A DNA stretch of 43,520 nucleotides, taken from NCBI GenBank assembly GCA_026708085.1, contig JAPOVP010000008.1, forward strand, positions 1-43,520, in the 5' to 3' direction. Below the pieces are notes generated by a model. It saw only the letters and a program-made list of their open reading frames with translations, had not been told where the DNA came from and ran no database searches. This document shows, piece after piece, positions 7,903-17,519 of the stretch. A program made the position numbers and the translations under genes. This DNA comes from Caldilineaceae bacterium. GTDB taxonomy: Bacteria > Chloroflexota > Anaerolineae > Caldilineales > Caldilineaceae. Numbering within the stretch: the stretch's first letter is position 1; every line of letters starts with the position of its first letter.

Positions 7903-8598
7903 TCACACTTCCCACCGTTCCTCCTGAACGGCGCGGGAGGAGACGCGCGCCTCTTCCAGCTCTTGCCAGATACGGTCGATCACGTCGCGGGCCACTTCCC
8001 AGTCAAATCCTCGGCGCTGCAGAAAGCTACCCATTTTGCTGCGAAAGTGAGCAGGGTTGGTCTCCTCTTGCCATCTGTACAGACGGCTGCGGGCAGCGGC
8101 CTCGCAGGCCGAAGTCGCGTCACTCAGTTCGTCGATAGCCGCCTGGGCAACGCTATCGTCGACACCCTTCTGGCGCAACTCGTATCGCAGCGCTCTCGGT
8201 GCAATAGGCCGGAATCGATTGCGCTGCTCGACCCAGAAGCGGGCGAATTCCCGGTCGTCGAGGTACTGTCTCTCTCGCAGCCCGCCGATGATCCACTCAA
8301 TCTGTGACGCGCTCAGGCGCCGCCCGTCCTTTGGCCGGTAAGCCTGGAGGTTGCGCCGCACCTCCAATTGGCTGCGGGGGCGCACTGCCAGGAAACGCAG
8401 TGCCCGGTTGTAGCCGCGGCTGCGCAGATCGATGGCTCTTAACTCTTCGAGCTCCTTCTCACTGAGCTGCTGGCCAATTCTCAGTTGGGCGGCTTCCACC
8501 GCCGGCAACGGGAAGGCGTATTCGCCGTCCAGAAAAAGATTGACCCGTTCCTTGTCTCTCTTCTGGAAACGCAGCGCTGTAATCGTTCGGCCTGTCAT
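7903..8598 (-). CDS. recX: Regulatory protein RecX
   Basis: RecX limits RecA filament growth. From the preferred ATG the protein has 231 residues and begins MTGRTITALRFQKRDKERVN, as in other RecX proteins with an N-terminal beta-strand extension. The three-helix repeats are visible, for example RPRSQLEVRRNLQAY, YLDDREFARFWVEQR and GVDDSVAQAAID. The open frame continues up to 33 codons further with ATGs at 8622 and 8628, so the start is not certain; the chosen one has only a weak GGA site. It lies downstream of recA on the same strand but 617 bases away, much looser than in usual recA–recX operons. Confidence 0.9.
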   Translation of the reverse strand: MTGRTITALRFQKRDKERVNLFLDGEYAFPLPAVEAAQLRIGQQLSEKELEELRAIDLRSRGYNRALRFLAVRPRSQLEVRRNLQAYRPKDGRRLSASQIEWIIGGLRERQYLDDREFARFWVEQRNRFRPIAPRALRYELRQKGVDDSVAQAAIDELSDATSACEAAARSRLYRWQEETNPAHFRSKMGSFLQRRGFDWEVARDVIDRIWQELEEARVSSRAVQEERWEV

Positions 8599-9215
8599 AA
8601 TCGGTCCAAAAAAAGTCGCCATGGCCATAGACCACAGCGACTTGAAAGTCTCAACCTGGCATCGCCTGAGCTCTCGTCTCAGATCAGGCCATGCCAAAAA
8701 GGACGCATCGGTTCCGCATTGCGCCTCAGTGAGGGCGATTTTATATGGACACCTGCTGTTGCATTACACAACTCACCGATTCGATATCGGTTTGCCCGCA
8801 TCGCAAATGGGGGAGGGTTGCGGTGGGTGGTTGTCTGTGAGTCTATATATCTATGTCAACAGCCGGCATTACATCAACACCTGTTATGACGTTCGATCCG
8901 CCTCTGGCGATCAGCAGCTAAGCGAACGTCTGCCAAATTATCTGTTCCGCTGCGTCAGCGACCCAGGGTGTCCCCTGATAAAATGGATAAAAGGTTTGGG
9001 TTGCTGTACTGGTTTTGGCGGTAGTGTGTCAGCACAAAATCACGTCCAATTAGAGAGCGCTGTGGTGAGCGTTTTCAATTATGGCAACACGTGCGACGTT
9101 TGAAACTTTTCGGTATATTGTGAACTCCTGTGCATATCTGCACATTAAGGAACATGAAAGATAAATTCAGTGCATAGTGCCTGCACTGGGTGTGTCGTCC
9201 TGTACCGGAACTCGG
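8599..9215. other. Non-coding gap between recA and recX
   Basis: No credible gene is seen in this 617-base gap. It is less GC-rich than the flanking genes and contains an inverted repeat, GACGTTCG at 8888–8895 with CGAACGTC at 8923–8930, enclosing a smaller CGCC/GGCG hairpin. No T tract follows, so it is not a clear terminator. recX may have its own promoter here. Confidence 0.6.
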
Positions 9216-10238
<1,023 letters not shown>

Positions 10239-10805
10239 CGCAAACTCCACTGCTCTACCGGCACAGAGCCGGCTCAAGGTTCCGAAAAAGATTGATACCA
10301 CCATGCCAAGGCTTCGCCAGGTCGGCGACCGTATCACCTTACCGCCGACTTAGGGCAGCGGACAATAGCAACCAAATGTCCAGCTTGGTTACTCGGTGGC
10401 ACAGTGATGACTTGCCATTTTAGTGTACTGTATGTGCAAAGAGTATGCAAGCGCTTCAAAAAAAGGAGTGCATCCGGGACTGTTGGGGGGCTGTTGTCTG
10501 AATCAGGATCCGCAGGATTGATGAGGATTTTCAGGATGGCAGACGACGGCGTGTGCTGCCTGTGGGGCGGTTCTTTGGCGGGGCAGAGCGCATAGGGACG
10601 ACAGTATTGGGTGGATCCAAGAGGAGGACTGTTTTCCGGGTTCGGTGGACCTTTACGGTAACCCTTTGTCAGACTGGGTGGATGTTGATCGGGAGGGGCT
10701 GACGTGTGTGGCTAGTGGGAGGCCGTGCGGTTCGCTGTGCGCAGCCCTTCTGCAGCTGGCAACTGCATTTTCACCTGTACTATATCAACAGATTTTTTCC
10801 AGTCA
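10239..10805. other. Non-coding gap between dnaA and recA
   Basis: This 567-base gap separates two minus-strand genes. The right half holds no gene that can be supported. Around 10503–10537 there is a short array of the heptamer T/G-C/A-AGGAT (TCAGGAT, GCAGGAT, TGAGGAT, TCAGGAT), with unit starts 9–10 bases apart. The recA promoter must lie in the left part, but no clear -35/-10 pair was recognised. Confidence 0.6.
10503..10537. repeat. Short AGGAT heptamer array
   Basis: Four near-identical heptamers start at 10503, 10512, 10522 and 10531 (TCAGGAT, GCAGGAT, TGAGGAT, TCAGGAT). The same kind of degenerate TCAGGAT array occurs between genes in several bacterial phyla. Its function is unknown. 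Confidence 0.5.
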
Positions 10806-12470
10806 TCATGAGCCGGGCGGCTCATATATTTTCTCCCGCAAGGCCACAACTTCCCTACGAGCGCCCTCATCGCGTTCGATATCCTGGGCAATTTTTTCAA
10901 CGCCGTGGCGAACGGTGCTGTGATCGCGCCCGCCCAGAAGTTCGCCGATGTTGATCAGCGACAGGCCGTTCTCTTCGCGCAGCAGGTACATTGCCAGTTG
11001 ACGGGCATTGGCGATCTCCTTGGTGCGCGACCGCCCGAGCAGGTCCTCTGTGGTCAGGTGGAAGTGCCTGGCAACGATCTGCACGACGCTGCCGGCTTCG
11101 CGGGGCCGCCGCTGCGGTACGAGGGTGTCCAGTATCTCTTCGGCCACGGACCGATCCAGCTGCCTGTCGTGGAAGGGGGCCTGAATGATGAGGCGATTGA
11201 GCGCGCCTTCCAACTCGCGGATATTGCTCTCCACTCGTTCTGCGATAAGCATCAGCACATCGGTCGAGACGATCTGATTGATAGACTGGGCCTTGGATTG
11301 GAGAATGGCGACGCGCGTTTCCAGATCCGGCTGCGAGATATCAGCCTGCAGGCCGCCTTCGAAACGGCTGCGCAACCGGGCTTCCAGAGTCGCGATCTCC
11401 TTCGGTGGTCGATCACTGCTGATCACGACCTGGCGGCCGCCGGCGTGAAGATGATTGAAGGTGTGGAAGAATTCCTCTTGCGTACTTTCTTTGCCGCCGA
11501 TAAACTGGATATCGTCGATCAGAAGCAGGTCCACCTGCCGGTACTTGTTGCGATACTCTTCGGTGTTCTGCTGGCGAATGGCGCTGATGAGGTCATTTGT
11601 AAACTGTTCGGACGAACAGTAAAGAACCTGCATTCCCTGCCTGGACATGGCGTGACCGATCGCGTGGAGAAGATGTGTCTTCCCCAAGCCGACACCTCCA
11701 TAAACAAAGAGCGGGTTGAAGCGATGACCGGGTTGCTCGACGATGGACTGGGCCGCGGCGTGGGCCAGACGGTTGTGGTTCCCGACTACAAATGAGTCGA
11801 AGGTATAGCGGGGGTTGAACGCGCCGCCTTGAAGGGCCGCGTCTGACCTGGTTGCGGCAGCCGCTGCAGGGGTCTGACCTGTGTCGCGGTAGAGCGGCGG
11901 GGCGTTCTGCGCACGGCGTACCGGTGGGGTGGCAGGGTCGACTGCAACCGGCATCGGCTTGGTTTCGGGGGCTGCGGGCGGAACATCCGCATACAGGGGC
12001 GCCGACTCCGCCGGATCAGGTCGCTTCTGCGATTGGGGCCGCACTTCGAAGAAGACCTGCACTGAACGACCGGTCAACTGGTTAAGAATGTCTTTGATCT
12101 TCTTGCGCAGACGGTTCTGCAGCCAGTCTCGAGCCCAGGCATGGGGCGCGCCGACGATGAATTCGCCTTCTGCGTAGCCGATGATCGAAGTGTCGCGCAC
12201 CCAGGTTTCAAAGGTGGTTGCAGGCATCTGCAGCGCGAGTTCGTGCAGCGTTTTCTGCCAGATATCCTTGGGATCCAGATCGTCATCAACCGATTGGGGT
12301 TGATTGTCAACGGAGGCGGCTTCCGACCGTGTTTCGGATTGCTCTGTCGTCTCCTGATCTCCCGGTGGTGTGTCCTTCGACCGAGATGAAGCCGAGGAAG
12401 TCTGGCCGCGCTCGTACAGTGGATTGCCACTGCGATGTGATGGGGATACGGATTGCCAATCTGTATTCAA
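10806..12470 (-). CDS. dnaA: Chromosomal replication initiator protein DnaA
   Basis: DnaA binds oriC and opens the duplex. The 554-residue protein is longer than usual (about 450) because of an unusual polar N-terminal extension (residues 1–66) and a Pro/Ala-rich domain II linker (about 146–215). Domain I begins near DIWQKTLHELALQMP. The AAA+ domain has the Walker A motif GGVGLGKTH (258–266) and Walker B VDLLLIDDIQF, and domain IV ends with the DnaA signature GGRDHSTVRHGVEKI. The start is TTG, seven bases after AAAGGAG. The gene reads away from the probable origin at 12.8–13.0 kb; dnaN is not next to it. Confidence 0.97.
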   Translation of the reverse strand: MNTDWQSVSPSHRSGNPLYERGQTSSASSRSKDTPPGDQETTEQSETRSEAASVDNQPQSVDDDLDPKDIWQKTLHELALQMPATTFETWVRDTSIIGYAEGEFIVGAPHAWARDWLQNRLRKKIKDILNQLTGRSVQVFFEVRPQSQKRPDPAESAPLYADVPPAAPETKPMPVAVDPATPPVRRAQNAPPLYRDTGQTPAAAAATRSDAALQGGAFNPRYTFDSFVVGNHNRLAHAAAQSIVEQPGHRFNPLFVYGGVGLGKTHLLHAIGHAMSRQGMQVLYCSSEQFTNDLISAIRQQNTEEYRNKYRQVDLLLIDDIQFIGGKESTQEEFFHTFNHLHAGGRQVVISSDRPPKEIATLEARLRSRFEGGLQADISQPDLETRVAILQSKAQSINQIVSTDVLMLIAERVESNIRELEGALNRLIIQAPFHDRQLDRSVAEEILDTLVPQRRPREAGSVVQIVARHFHLTTEDLLGRSRTKEIANARQLAMYLLREENGLSLINIGELLGGRDHSTVRHGVEKIAQDIERDEGARREVVALREKIYEPPGS

Positions 12471-13028
12471 GACAACTCCTTTTCACTTTCCTGTTCTGCA
12501 ATCAGGACGAAGCGCGAGGGATTTTTGTTCGCGCAGACACAGAAAAACAGGCGAAAGGGAGGGCGAGGGATGGACGAAACGACAAGCAGTTCAACCTGGC
12601 TGCCGGTGGGGGCAACCGCAAGACAGACACCAACCTGTCCGGCTGGCTCCCGGACCGCTGGAGTTTGTATCAATCGAACGCTTGTGATGCCTCTTCGCTG
12701 CACTTGTATGAATAAGTAGTGTATCAAATCCGGCAGTGGCAGACAATCGTAATGAGGATGAAAGGCTCGCCCAGTCTGCCTGTGAAACATTCAGGTGGCG
12801 CTTGACTGTTACTATATATAGTACTTGACAGGAAGATTATTCAATATAGGAGAATTTCTGCGACACGGACGGGTTCAATACGTTTTGAAATTGCGAGGCG
12901 AGTAGAGAAACCAGATTCGGTTTGTAGACGAACAGTAGAGTTATCCGCAGCATTGCAGAAGTTATCCCGAATTGCCGAAAGTTATCCCCATGATTTTCCC
13001 CAATTCTCAGGCTTCGGCGGCATAGGAT
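12471..13028. other. Probable chromosomal origin region (oriC)
   Basis: The 558-base gap between divergent dnaA and the GNAT-like gene has no supportable gene and carries origin features. An AT-rich stretch at about 12,806–12,860 contains the 14-bp palindrome TACTATATATAGTA (12,810–12,823). About 120 bases further on there are three DnaA-box-like 9-mers on the + strand: TTATCCGCA, TTATCCCGA and TTATCCCCA. Placement next to dnaA is the common oriC position. Only three clear boxes are visible, fewer than in many origins. Confidence 0.6.
12941..12990 (+). repeat. Three phased DnaA-box-like 9-mers
   Basis: The boxes begin at 12941, 12962 and 12982, so they are spaced 21 and 20 bases, about two helical turns. 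Each matches the consensus TTATCCACA at seven or eight of nine positions, and all point in the same direction. Confidence 0.65.
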
Positions 13029-14177
13029 ATGGCCCAGTACTTCAATTTTCGGGTTGAGTCGGCGGAAGGATATTGGGACCGCGCAGGTTTTCTACGCAAA
13101 TGGTGGCGCATTTACGCCGACGACTCGCGCTGGGCGCCGCCGGCGTGGCACCGGTTGCGACAGGCGGTGGTTTCAAAGCAGTTCGCCCACCTGGAACGCA
13201 GCCGGCCCCAATATATGGTGGTTGAAGCTCTCCCGCGACGCCGGCAGGCCAATGTCAGCAATCAGTCGTTCCCGAACATCAACCAGGGTCTAATGATGGA
13301 GGAACCGGTTGCGGCCGCGGCTGTTTTGATCGACCCGCGCCGCACAGACAGCACGGCGCATCTGGCTATGCTGCACGCCGCCAACAGCCGCGAGAGTCTG
13401 GAGCGTCTTTTGCACGCGGTGCAGGAACAGGTCGGGCATGTGGGGGTTCGCCGGCTGATTCTGCCGGTTGGGCTGTCTCCTTACCTGGGCACCGGTGTGC
13501 TACAGGATCATTTCCACCGCGAGCCGCCACTGCACGCGCCCTATGCCCCGCCCTATGTGCCGGAGTTGTTTTCGACGGTCTGCCGGCCATTGGGACGCAG
13601 TCTGCTTTACACGATGGAAACGGGCGCCCACGGAGAGGGGCGGGCGGCGGTTACGGGCCCGGCGGTTATATATCCCCTGGACCCGGACCGGCTGGCAGGC
13701 GACCTGCTGCCGCTTTTCACCCAGTCGGTGCCGGCGTGGGCGGATTTCCCGCTTCCGGATGGGGCGGAGGCGCAGTTTTTGCTCTGGTGGATCCTGCGCC
13801 GCCCGGTGCTGGCATGGCTGGCGGAGGTCGATGGCAAGGCAGTGGGCTTTCTTCTGGCGCAACCGGACGGCAGCGGCCCGCTGCGTCGCACCCGCGGCGG
13901 ACGCTCTCTGCTGGGACGGCTGCTGTTGCAGTGCCTGGAACTGCGGCAGCCGCGTTCGGTGCGCATGCTGTTTATGGGGGTGGACCAGGATTACCGGCGG
14001 CGGGGCATAGGCAGGCAACTGTGGCAGCAGATGCTGTTGGCGGGCCCCGCGAACGGCTGGGAGACGGTGACGGCGGGGCCGCTGCCCTCAACGGCCCGGG
14101 CCGGGTCGGGCTTCCTGAAAGCGGTGGGGCTTTCGAGCCGGGAAACATATCTGCTGCACCGCTATGACTTTGACTGA
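13029..14177 (+). CDS. GNAT-like N-acetyltransferase family protein
   Basis: The 382-residue protein has an acetyltransferase-like C-terminal part: the stretch LFMGVDQDYRRRGIGRQLWQ (about residues 315–334) is the acetyl-CoA binding motif A with the RRxGIGxxL signature. The N-terminal half, rich in Arg/Pro/Trp, may be a second, diverged GNAT-like fold, as in bidomain relatives annotated as N-acetyltransferases in Chloroflexota. The substrate cannot be told. It starts next to the probable origin with only a weak ribosome binding site (AGGA). Convergent with the next gene. Confidence 0.65.
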   Translation: MAQYFNFRVESAEGYWDRAGFLRKWWRIYADDSRWAPPAWHRLRQAVVSKQFAHLERSRPQYMVVEALPRRRQANVSNQSFPNINQGLMMEEPVAAAAVLIDPRRTDSTAHLAMLHAANSRESLERLLHAVQEQVGHVGVRRLILPVGLSPYLGTGVLQDHFHREPPLHAPYAPPYVPELFSTVCRPLGRSLLYTMETGAHGEGRAAVTGPAVIYPLDPDRLAGDLLPLFTQSVPAWADFPLPDGAEAQFLLWWILRRPVLAWLAEVDGKAVGFLLAQPDGSGPLRRTRGGRSLLGRLLLQCLELRQPRSVRMLFMGVDQDYRRRGIGRQLWQQMLLAGPANGWETVTAGPLPSTARAGSGFLKAVGLSSRETYLLHRYDFD

Positions 14178-14215
14178 GCCTCTGCTACCATTTCGGCGCG
14201 GCAGCCGGATTGTCA

Positions 14216-14236
14216 AAACGTTGCGGTGCAACGTTT
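14216..14236. terminator. Bidirectional terminator-like hairpin
   Basis: A perfect 9-bp stem (14216–14224/14228–14236) with a three-base loop lies between two convergent genes and overlaps the stop codon of the minus-strand gene. A short T run follows on each side, longer on the minus strand. Confidence 0.5.
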
Positions 14237-15785
14237 ACTCGTAGGCGATCTCGTATGACAGCGGCACGATACTGATCCACGACTTGCCCGCTTTGAGGGG
14301 AATCTCGACGCCGTCGGCCGCGAAGAAACGGGGCAACTCCCCACTCCTTTCGTTGCGCCAGGTCCCTTCATAGGCGAGACCGTCGCGGAAGATGATGGCC
14401 CTGCCGGCGCCGAAGGGGTTGATAAGAAGGCTGAGGTTGCCGTAGGCGTCTTCGATTATGTTCACGGGGGCGTGGGGAATGTATTGAACGATTACATTTT
14501 CGACCGCGATCTGCTGGCCGCTGTTGTTATCCCGATGGACGGCGCCCCCCAGAGAACGCAGATAGCGCCCGCTGCCGGCGTCGTAGCGATAGGCCACCTG
14601 GCTGGCGGTAACAGAGGGATAGGGGATCCGGATCGAATTGGCGGATGCGCCGCCGGACACCGGGCCGGCAAAAGTGAATCCCTGGATGGAGGGGGCCCGT
14701 TCGACGGCCCAATCCGCGAGCCAGAGGCGCAGCATCTCGCTGCTGGTGCGCAGGCGGGTGCGATAGTCGTTGCCAACGGAGCGGGCGTAACGGGTACTCT
14801 CCGGATCATCCAGATCCAGGTCCAGGTAGGGGAAGAGTTGATTGTTGTTCTTGAGTTGATAGCGGACACCGTCGCTGGCCCCTGAGCAGAACACGCCCGC
14901 GTCATAGAGCGCGCCCAGATAGTAGTTGAACAGGCGGGCGCTGCGCACGGGCCCGATCTCCTCGCTGTCGGCGCCGTAGTAGACTGCGCTGAACCGTGTC
15001 AGGCTGTGCCCTTCCATCAGAAATTCATACACTACATCGGCCTGGCCGATGCCGAACTGCGGACGGGCGGCGATGTCGTTGTTGATGCAGACGATGACCG
15101 GGCGCAACCCATAGCGTGTGGGGTCCAGGGGCTGGCCCGTGAGGGGATTGGTACTGCCGGGCGAGCCAAATCCGCCCGGGGCGGGCAGGCTGAGGTCGAC
15201 CTCGTCGAGATTGGGCGCGTCGATCGTGGCGGTCGGCGTGGGCGTTGGCGGGGCCTGGGCGACCGGCAAACTCGAAGCCGGCAGGTTGCTTTGGGCGAAG
15301 TCGGCGCTGATCCAGCTTTCTCGATTTTCCCCGGCCGGGCAGCAGATCTTCAGCCAGTCGCCGGCCTCGTTGCGGCCTGAGATACGGAAGCGCTGCCCCG
15401 TCAGGACCTGGCCGACGATGCCGTAAACGGTACCCGGGCCGGCCCGCAGGTTCAGCGTCTCCGTGAGCACGACGGCCTCGGGGTAGGACGGTGTTGGCGT
15501 GTTCGTCGGGCCGGGCGTGGGTGTGTGGGTGGGCGTGGATTGGGGCGCGGGCGTGAAGGTGGCGACCACCTGCAAGGTTTGGGCGGCGACGGGCTCGGTG
15601 GCGACGGCTTCGACATTGTGGCCGCCGCCGGGATTCCACCCGAGCAGGGAGGCGATAGACAGAGACTGGCCAAACAGGAGCAGGCTGCCGATGTAAGCGA
15701 CTACTGCGATGATTGCCAGTGCGGCCGCGGCGATCGCAAGCCGTAGCCAATTCCTCGACAGTGGTGGACGAGGATCTTGAGCCAT
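14235..15785 (-). CDS. SH3 domain and DUF3048 domain cell-envelope protein
   Basis: The 516-residue protein has an N-terminal membrane anchor (about residues 13–38), then a Thr/Pro linker (about 75–98), a bacterial SH3-like domain (about 103–165, with LNLRAGPGTVYGIVG), a second Thr/Pro stretch and a long C-terminal DUF3048 region (about 200–516) beginning NPLTGQPLD and containing GPVRSARLFNYYLG. DUF3048 is known from the YerB-type lipoproteins of Firmicutes; its biochemical role is not established. SH3 domains of this kind usually bind cell-wall peptides, so surface location is inferred. Thr/Pro linkers of this type are frequent in Chloroflexota. It stands alone, with convergent and divergent neighbours. 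Confidence 0.85.
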   Translation of the reverse strand: MAQDPRPPLSRNWLRLAIAAAALAIIAVVAYIGSLLLFGQSLSIASLLGWNPGGGHNVEAVATEPVAAQTLQVVATFTPAPQSTPTHTPTPGPTNTPTPSYPEAVVLTETLNLRAGPGTVYGIVGQVLTGQRFRISGRNEAGDWLKICCPAGENRESWISADFAQSNLPASSLPVAQAPPTPTPTATIDAPNLDEVDLSLPAPGGFGSPGSTNPLTGQPLDPTRYGLRPVIVCINNDIAARPQFGIGQADVVYEFLMEGHSLTRFSAVYYGADSEEIGPVRSARLFNYYLGALYDAGVFCSGASDGVRYQLKNNNQLFPYLDLDLDDPESTRYARSVGNDYRTRLRTSSEMLRLWLADWAVERAPSIQGFTFAGPVSGGASANSIRIPYPSVTASQVAYRYDAGSGRYLRSLGGAVHRDNNSGQQIAVENVIVQYIPHAPVNIIEDAYGNLSLLINPFGAGRAIIFRDGLAYEGTWRNERSGELPRFFAADGVEIPLKAGKSWISIVPLSYEIAYE

Positions 15786-16258
15786 AACAGTTTTCCTCTG
15801 CGGATTTCATCAGGCGCACCGCGCGCTTCTCAGAATGAATCATATCGGCTGTATGGGGCTGCGTCAATTCGCGCGTGTGCGCAGGGCGGACCCAACTGCA
15901 GTGATCAGTGGTCAATGACTTGAGAAAGCAAAGGGGGAGCATACACTGTTGGATAGACACATTGCCGGGGAAGAATAGACACGGTGGGCTAGCCGGAGGG
16001 GGGCGTTGCGGGGAGGAACCCCCCGCAAAAGGGAGGGCCGAAGGCCCGACCGCCCAACTGCAGTGGTTAGCGGCTAGCGGTCAGTGGATGGTTGCAGGAG
16101 ACGACACGGGAACGGCCACTCAATTTCGGTGAGAAAGTCCGCAATCGGGACAGAAAGGAGGATGGTTCCAGACCAGTTGCCGCCTGGTGTGGTAGAAGAT
16201 ATAATGGTACCGGGGACGCTGTCACGCGTTGGCGTGACCTGTCGACAGGAGCCTACCG
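15786..16258. other. Non-coding gap with CAGTGG-type short repeats
   Basis: No gene can be supported in these 473 bases between two divergent genes. The 13-mer CCCAACTGCAGTG occurs twice (15891–15903 and 16053–16065). Each copy is followed by degenerate heptamer steps of the kind TCAGTGG/TTAGCGG. A GC hairpin GGGCC/GGCCC lies between them near 16035–16045. Promoters for both neighbours should lie here but were not recognised. Confidence 0.6.
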
Positions 16259-17032
16259 ATGGAAGGCATACTCACAAACATACCGATCTATATCGTCGCC
16301 GCGCTGATACTGGTCTGGCTGTTGCGGGCTTCATTGCGCATTGTCAAGGAGTACGAGCGGGGGGTGATTTTCCGATTGGGGCGGGTGACGGGCGCCAAAG
16401 GGCCCGGCCTGTTCTGGCTGATCCCGTTTATCGATCAGATGCGGCCGGTCGATCTGCGGGTCGTCACCTTGGATGTGCCGACACAGGAAGCCATTACCAA
16501 GGACAATGTGACTGTCAAAGTCAATGCCGTCTGCTATTTTCGGGTGCTGTCCCCGGAGGATGCGGTCATAAACGTGGCCAACTATCTTCTGGCGACACAG
16601 CAGATCGCCCAGACGACGCTGCGCTCCGTTCTGGGGCAGAGTGAACTGGATGAGTTGCTGTCGGAGCGGGACCAGATCAACCAGCAACTTCAGCAGATCA
16701 TCGATGAGCAGACCGAGCCGTGGGGTGTAAAGGTCAGTGTCGTCGAGGTGAAGGATGTGGAACTGCCGCAGTCGATGCAGCGGGCAATGGCGCGGCAGGC
16801 GGAGGCGGAGCGGGAGAAGCGCGCCAAGATCATCCACGCTGAGGGTGAACTGCAGGCTTCGCAGACGCTGGCCGGGGCGGCCGAGGTCATGTCCAGCCAG
16901 GCCGGCGCGCTGCAGTTGCGCTATTTGCAGACACTGACCGAGATCAGCGCCGAACACAACAGCACGCTTGTCTTTCCATTGCCGATAGAGTTGATGGAGG
17001 CCCTGATGAGCAGGGGCGGAAGTGGCAGATGA
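16259..17032 (+). CDS. Slipin family (stomatin/SPFH) membrane protein
   Basis: The 257-residue protein has an N-terminal membrane segment (about residues 8–24) and an SPFH domain with [25 protein letters not shown] and a following Pro–Val–Asp-Leu-Arg strand, as in prokaryotic slipins. A coiled coil rich in Ala/Glu/Arg (about 175–225) and the typical end [15 protein letters not shown] complete it. Slipins form oligomeric rings and are thought to organise membrane domains. A partner protease of the NfeD type is often adjacent but is not seen here. AGGAG lies seven bases ahead of the ATG. Its stop overlaps the next gene by ATGA. Confidence 0.93.
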   Translation: MEGILTNIPIYIVAALILVWLLRASLRIVKEYERGVIFRLGRVTGAKGPGLFWLIPFIDQMRPVDLRVVTLDVPTQEAITKDNVTVKVNAVCYFRVLSPEDAVINVANYLLATQQIAQTTLRSVLGQSELDELLSERDQINQQLQQIIDEQTEPWGVKVSVVEVKDVELPQSMQRAMARQAEAEREKRAKIIHAEGELQASQTLAGAAEVMSSQAGALQLRYLQTLTEISAEHNSTLVFPLPIELMEALMSRGGSGR

Positions 17033-17400
17033 GCCTGGCGCAGACACGGGATGCCTGCCAACCGACCGACCTGACCGTTGACACGTCGGCGGGAGAGTTT
17101 ACCGTCGATTGGGCGGATGGGCATTGCAGCGTATACCAACTGGCATGGATGCGAAGCGTCTGTCCGTGCGCGTCCTGCCGGGAGGACAGACGCCAGGCCG
17201 ACGAGGACCCACTGCGGTTGGCCGTAGGACCGCCTCCCAATCCGAAGGTCGACAGCGCAGAGCTGGTAGGCAACTACGCAATCCGATTTACCTGGGCCGA
17301 TGGCCACGGCAACGGCATCTACGGCTTTTCCTCTTTGCGGGCATCGTGTCCGTGCCCTGCGTGCAACCAGGGCGAGCCGGACGACTTGCTCGGCAGTTGA
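17029..17400 (+). CDS. DUF971 domain protein
   Basis: The 123-residue protein is a single DUF971 (gamma-butyrobetaine hydroxylase N-terminal-like) domain. It shows repeated WADGH strands and two cysteine clusters, CPCASC and CPCPAC, which may bind a metal. DUF971 occurs alone or fused to Mrp/ApbC iron–sulfur carriers, so a link to iron–sulfur or metal handling is possible but unproven. Its start overlaps the slipin stop (ATGA), so the two genes are translationally coupled. Confidence 0.85.
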   Translation: MSLAQTRDACQPTDLTVDTSAGEFTVDWADGHCSVYQLAWMRSVCPCASCREDRRQADEDPLRLAVGPPPNPKVDSAELVGNYAIRFTWADGHGNGIYGFSSLRASCPCPACNQGEPDDLLGS

Positions 17401-17519
17401 GCGGCGTCCAGCTGACAGACTGCCGCATTGCCGGTTGTATGGGCAAGGGACAATCCACCGCAGAGAAGAATGGCTGGCGCTAGACGGCGCGGAAGAAGCC
17501 GATGATGAGAGGCATACAG

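Noticed and set aside
10239..10440. LexA box upstream of recA
   Set aside because: No GAAC-N4-GTTC or similar palindrome of sufficient quality was found in the promoter region by eye.
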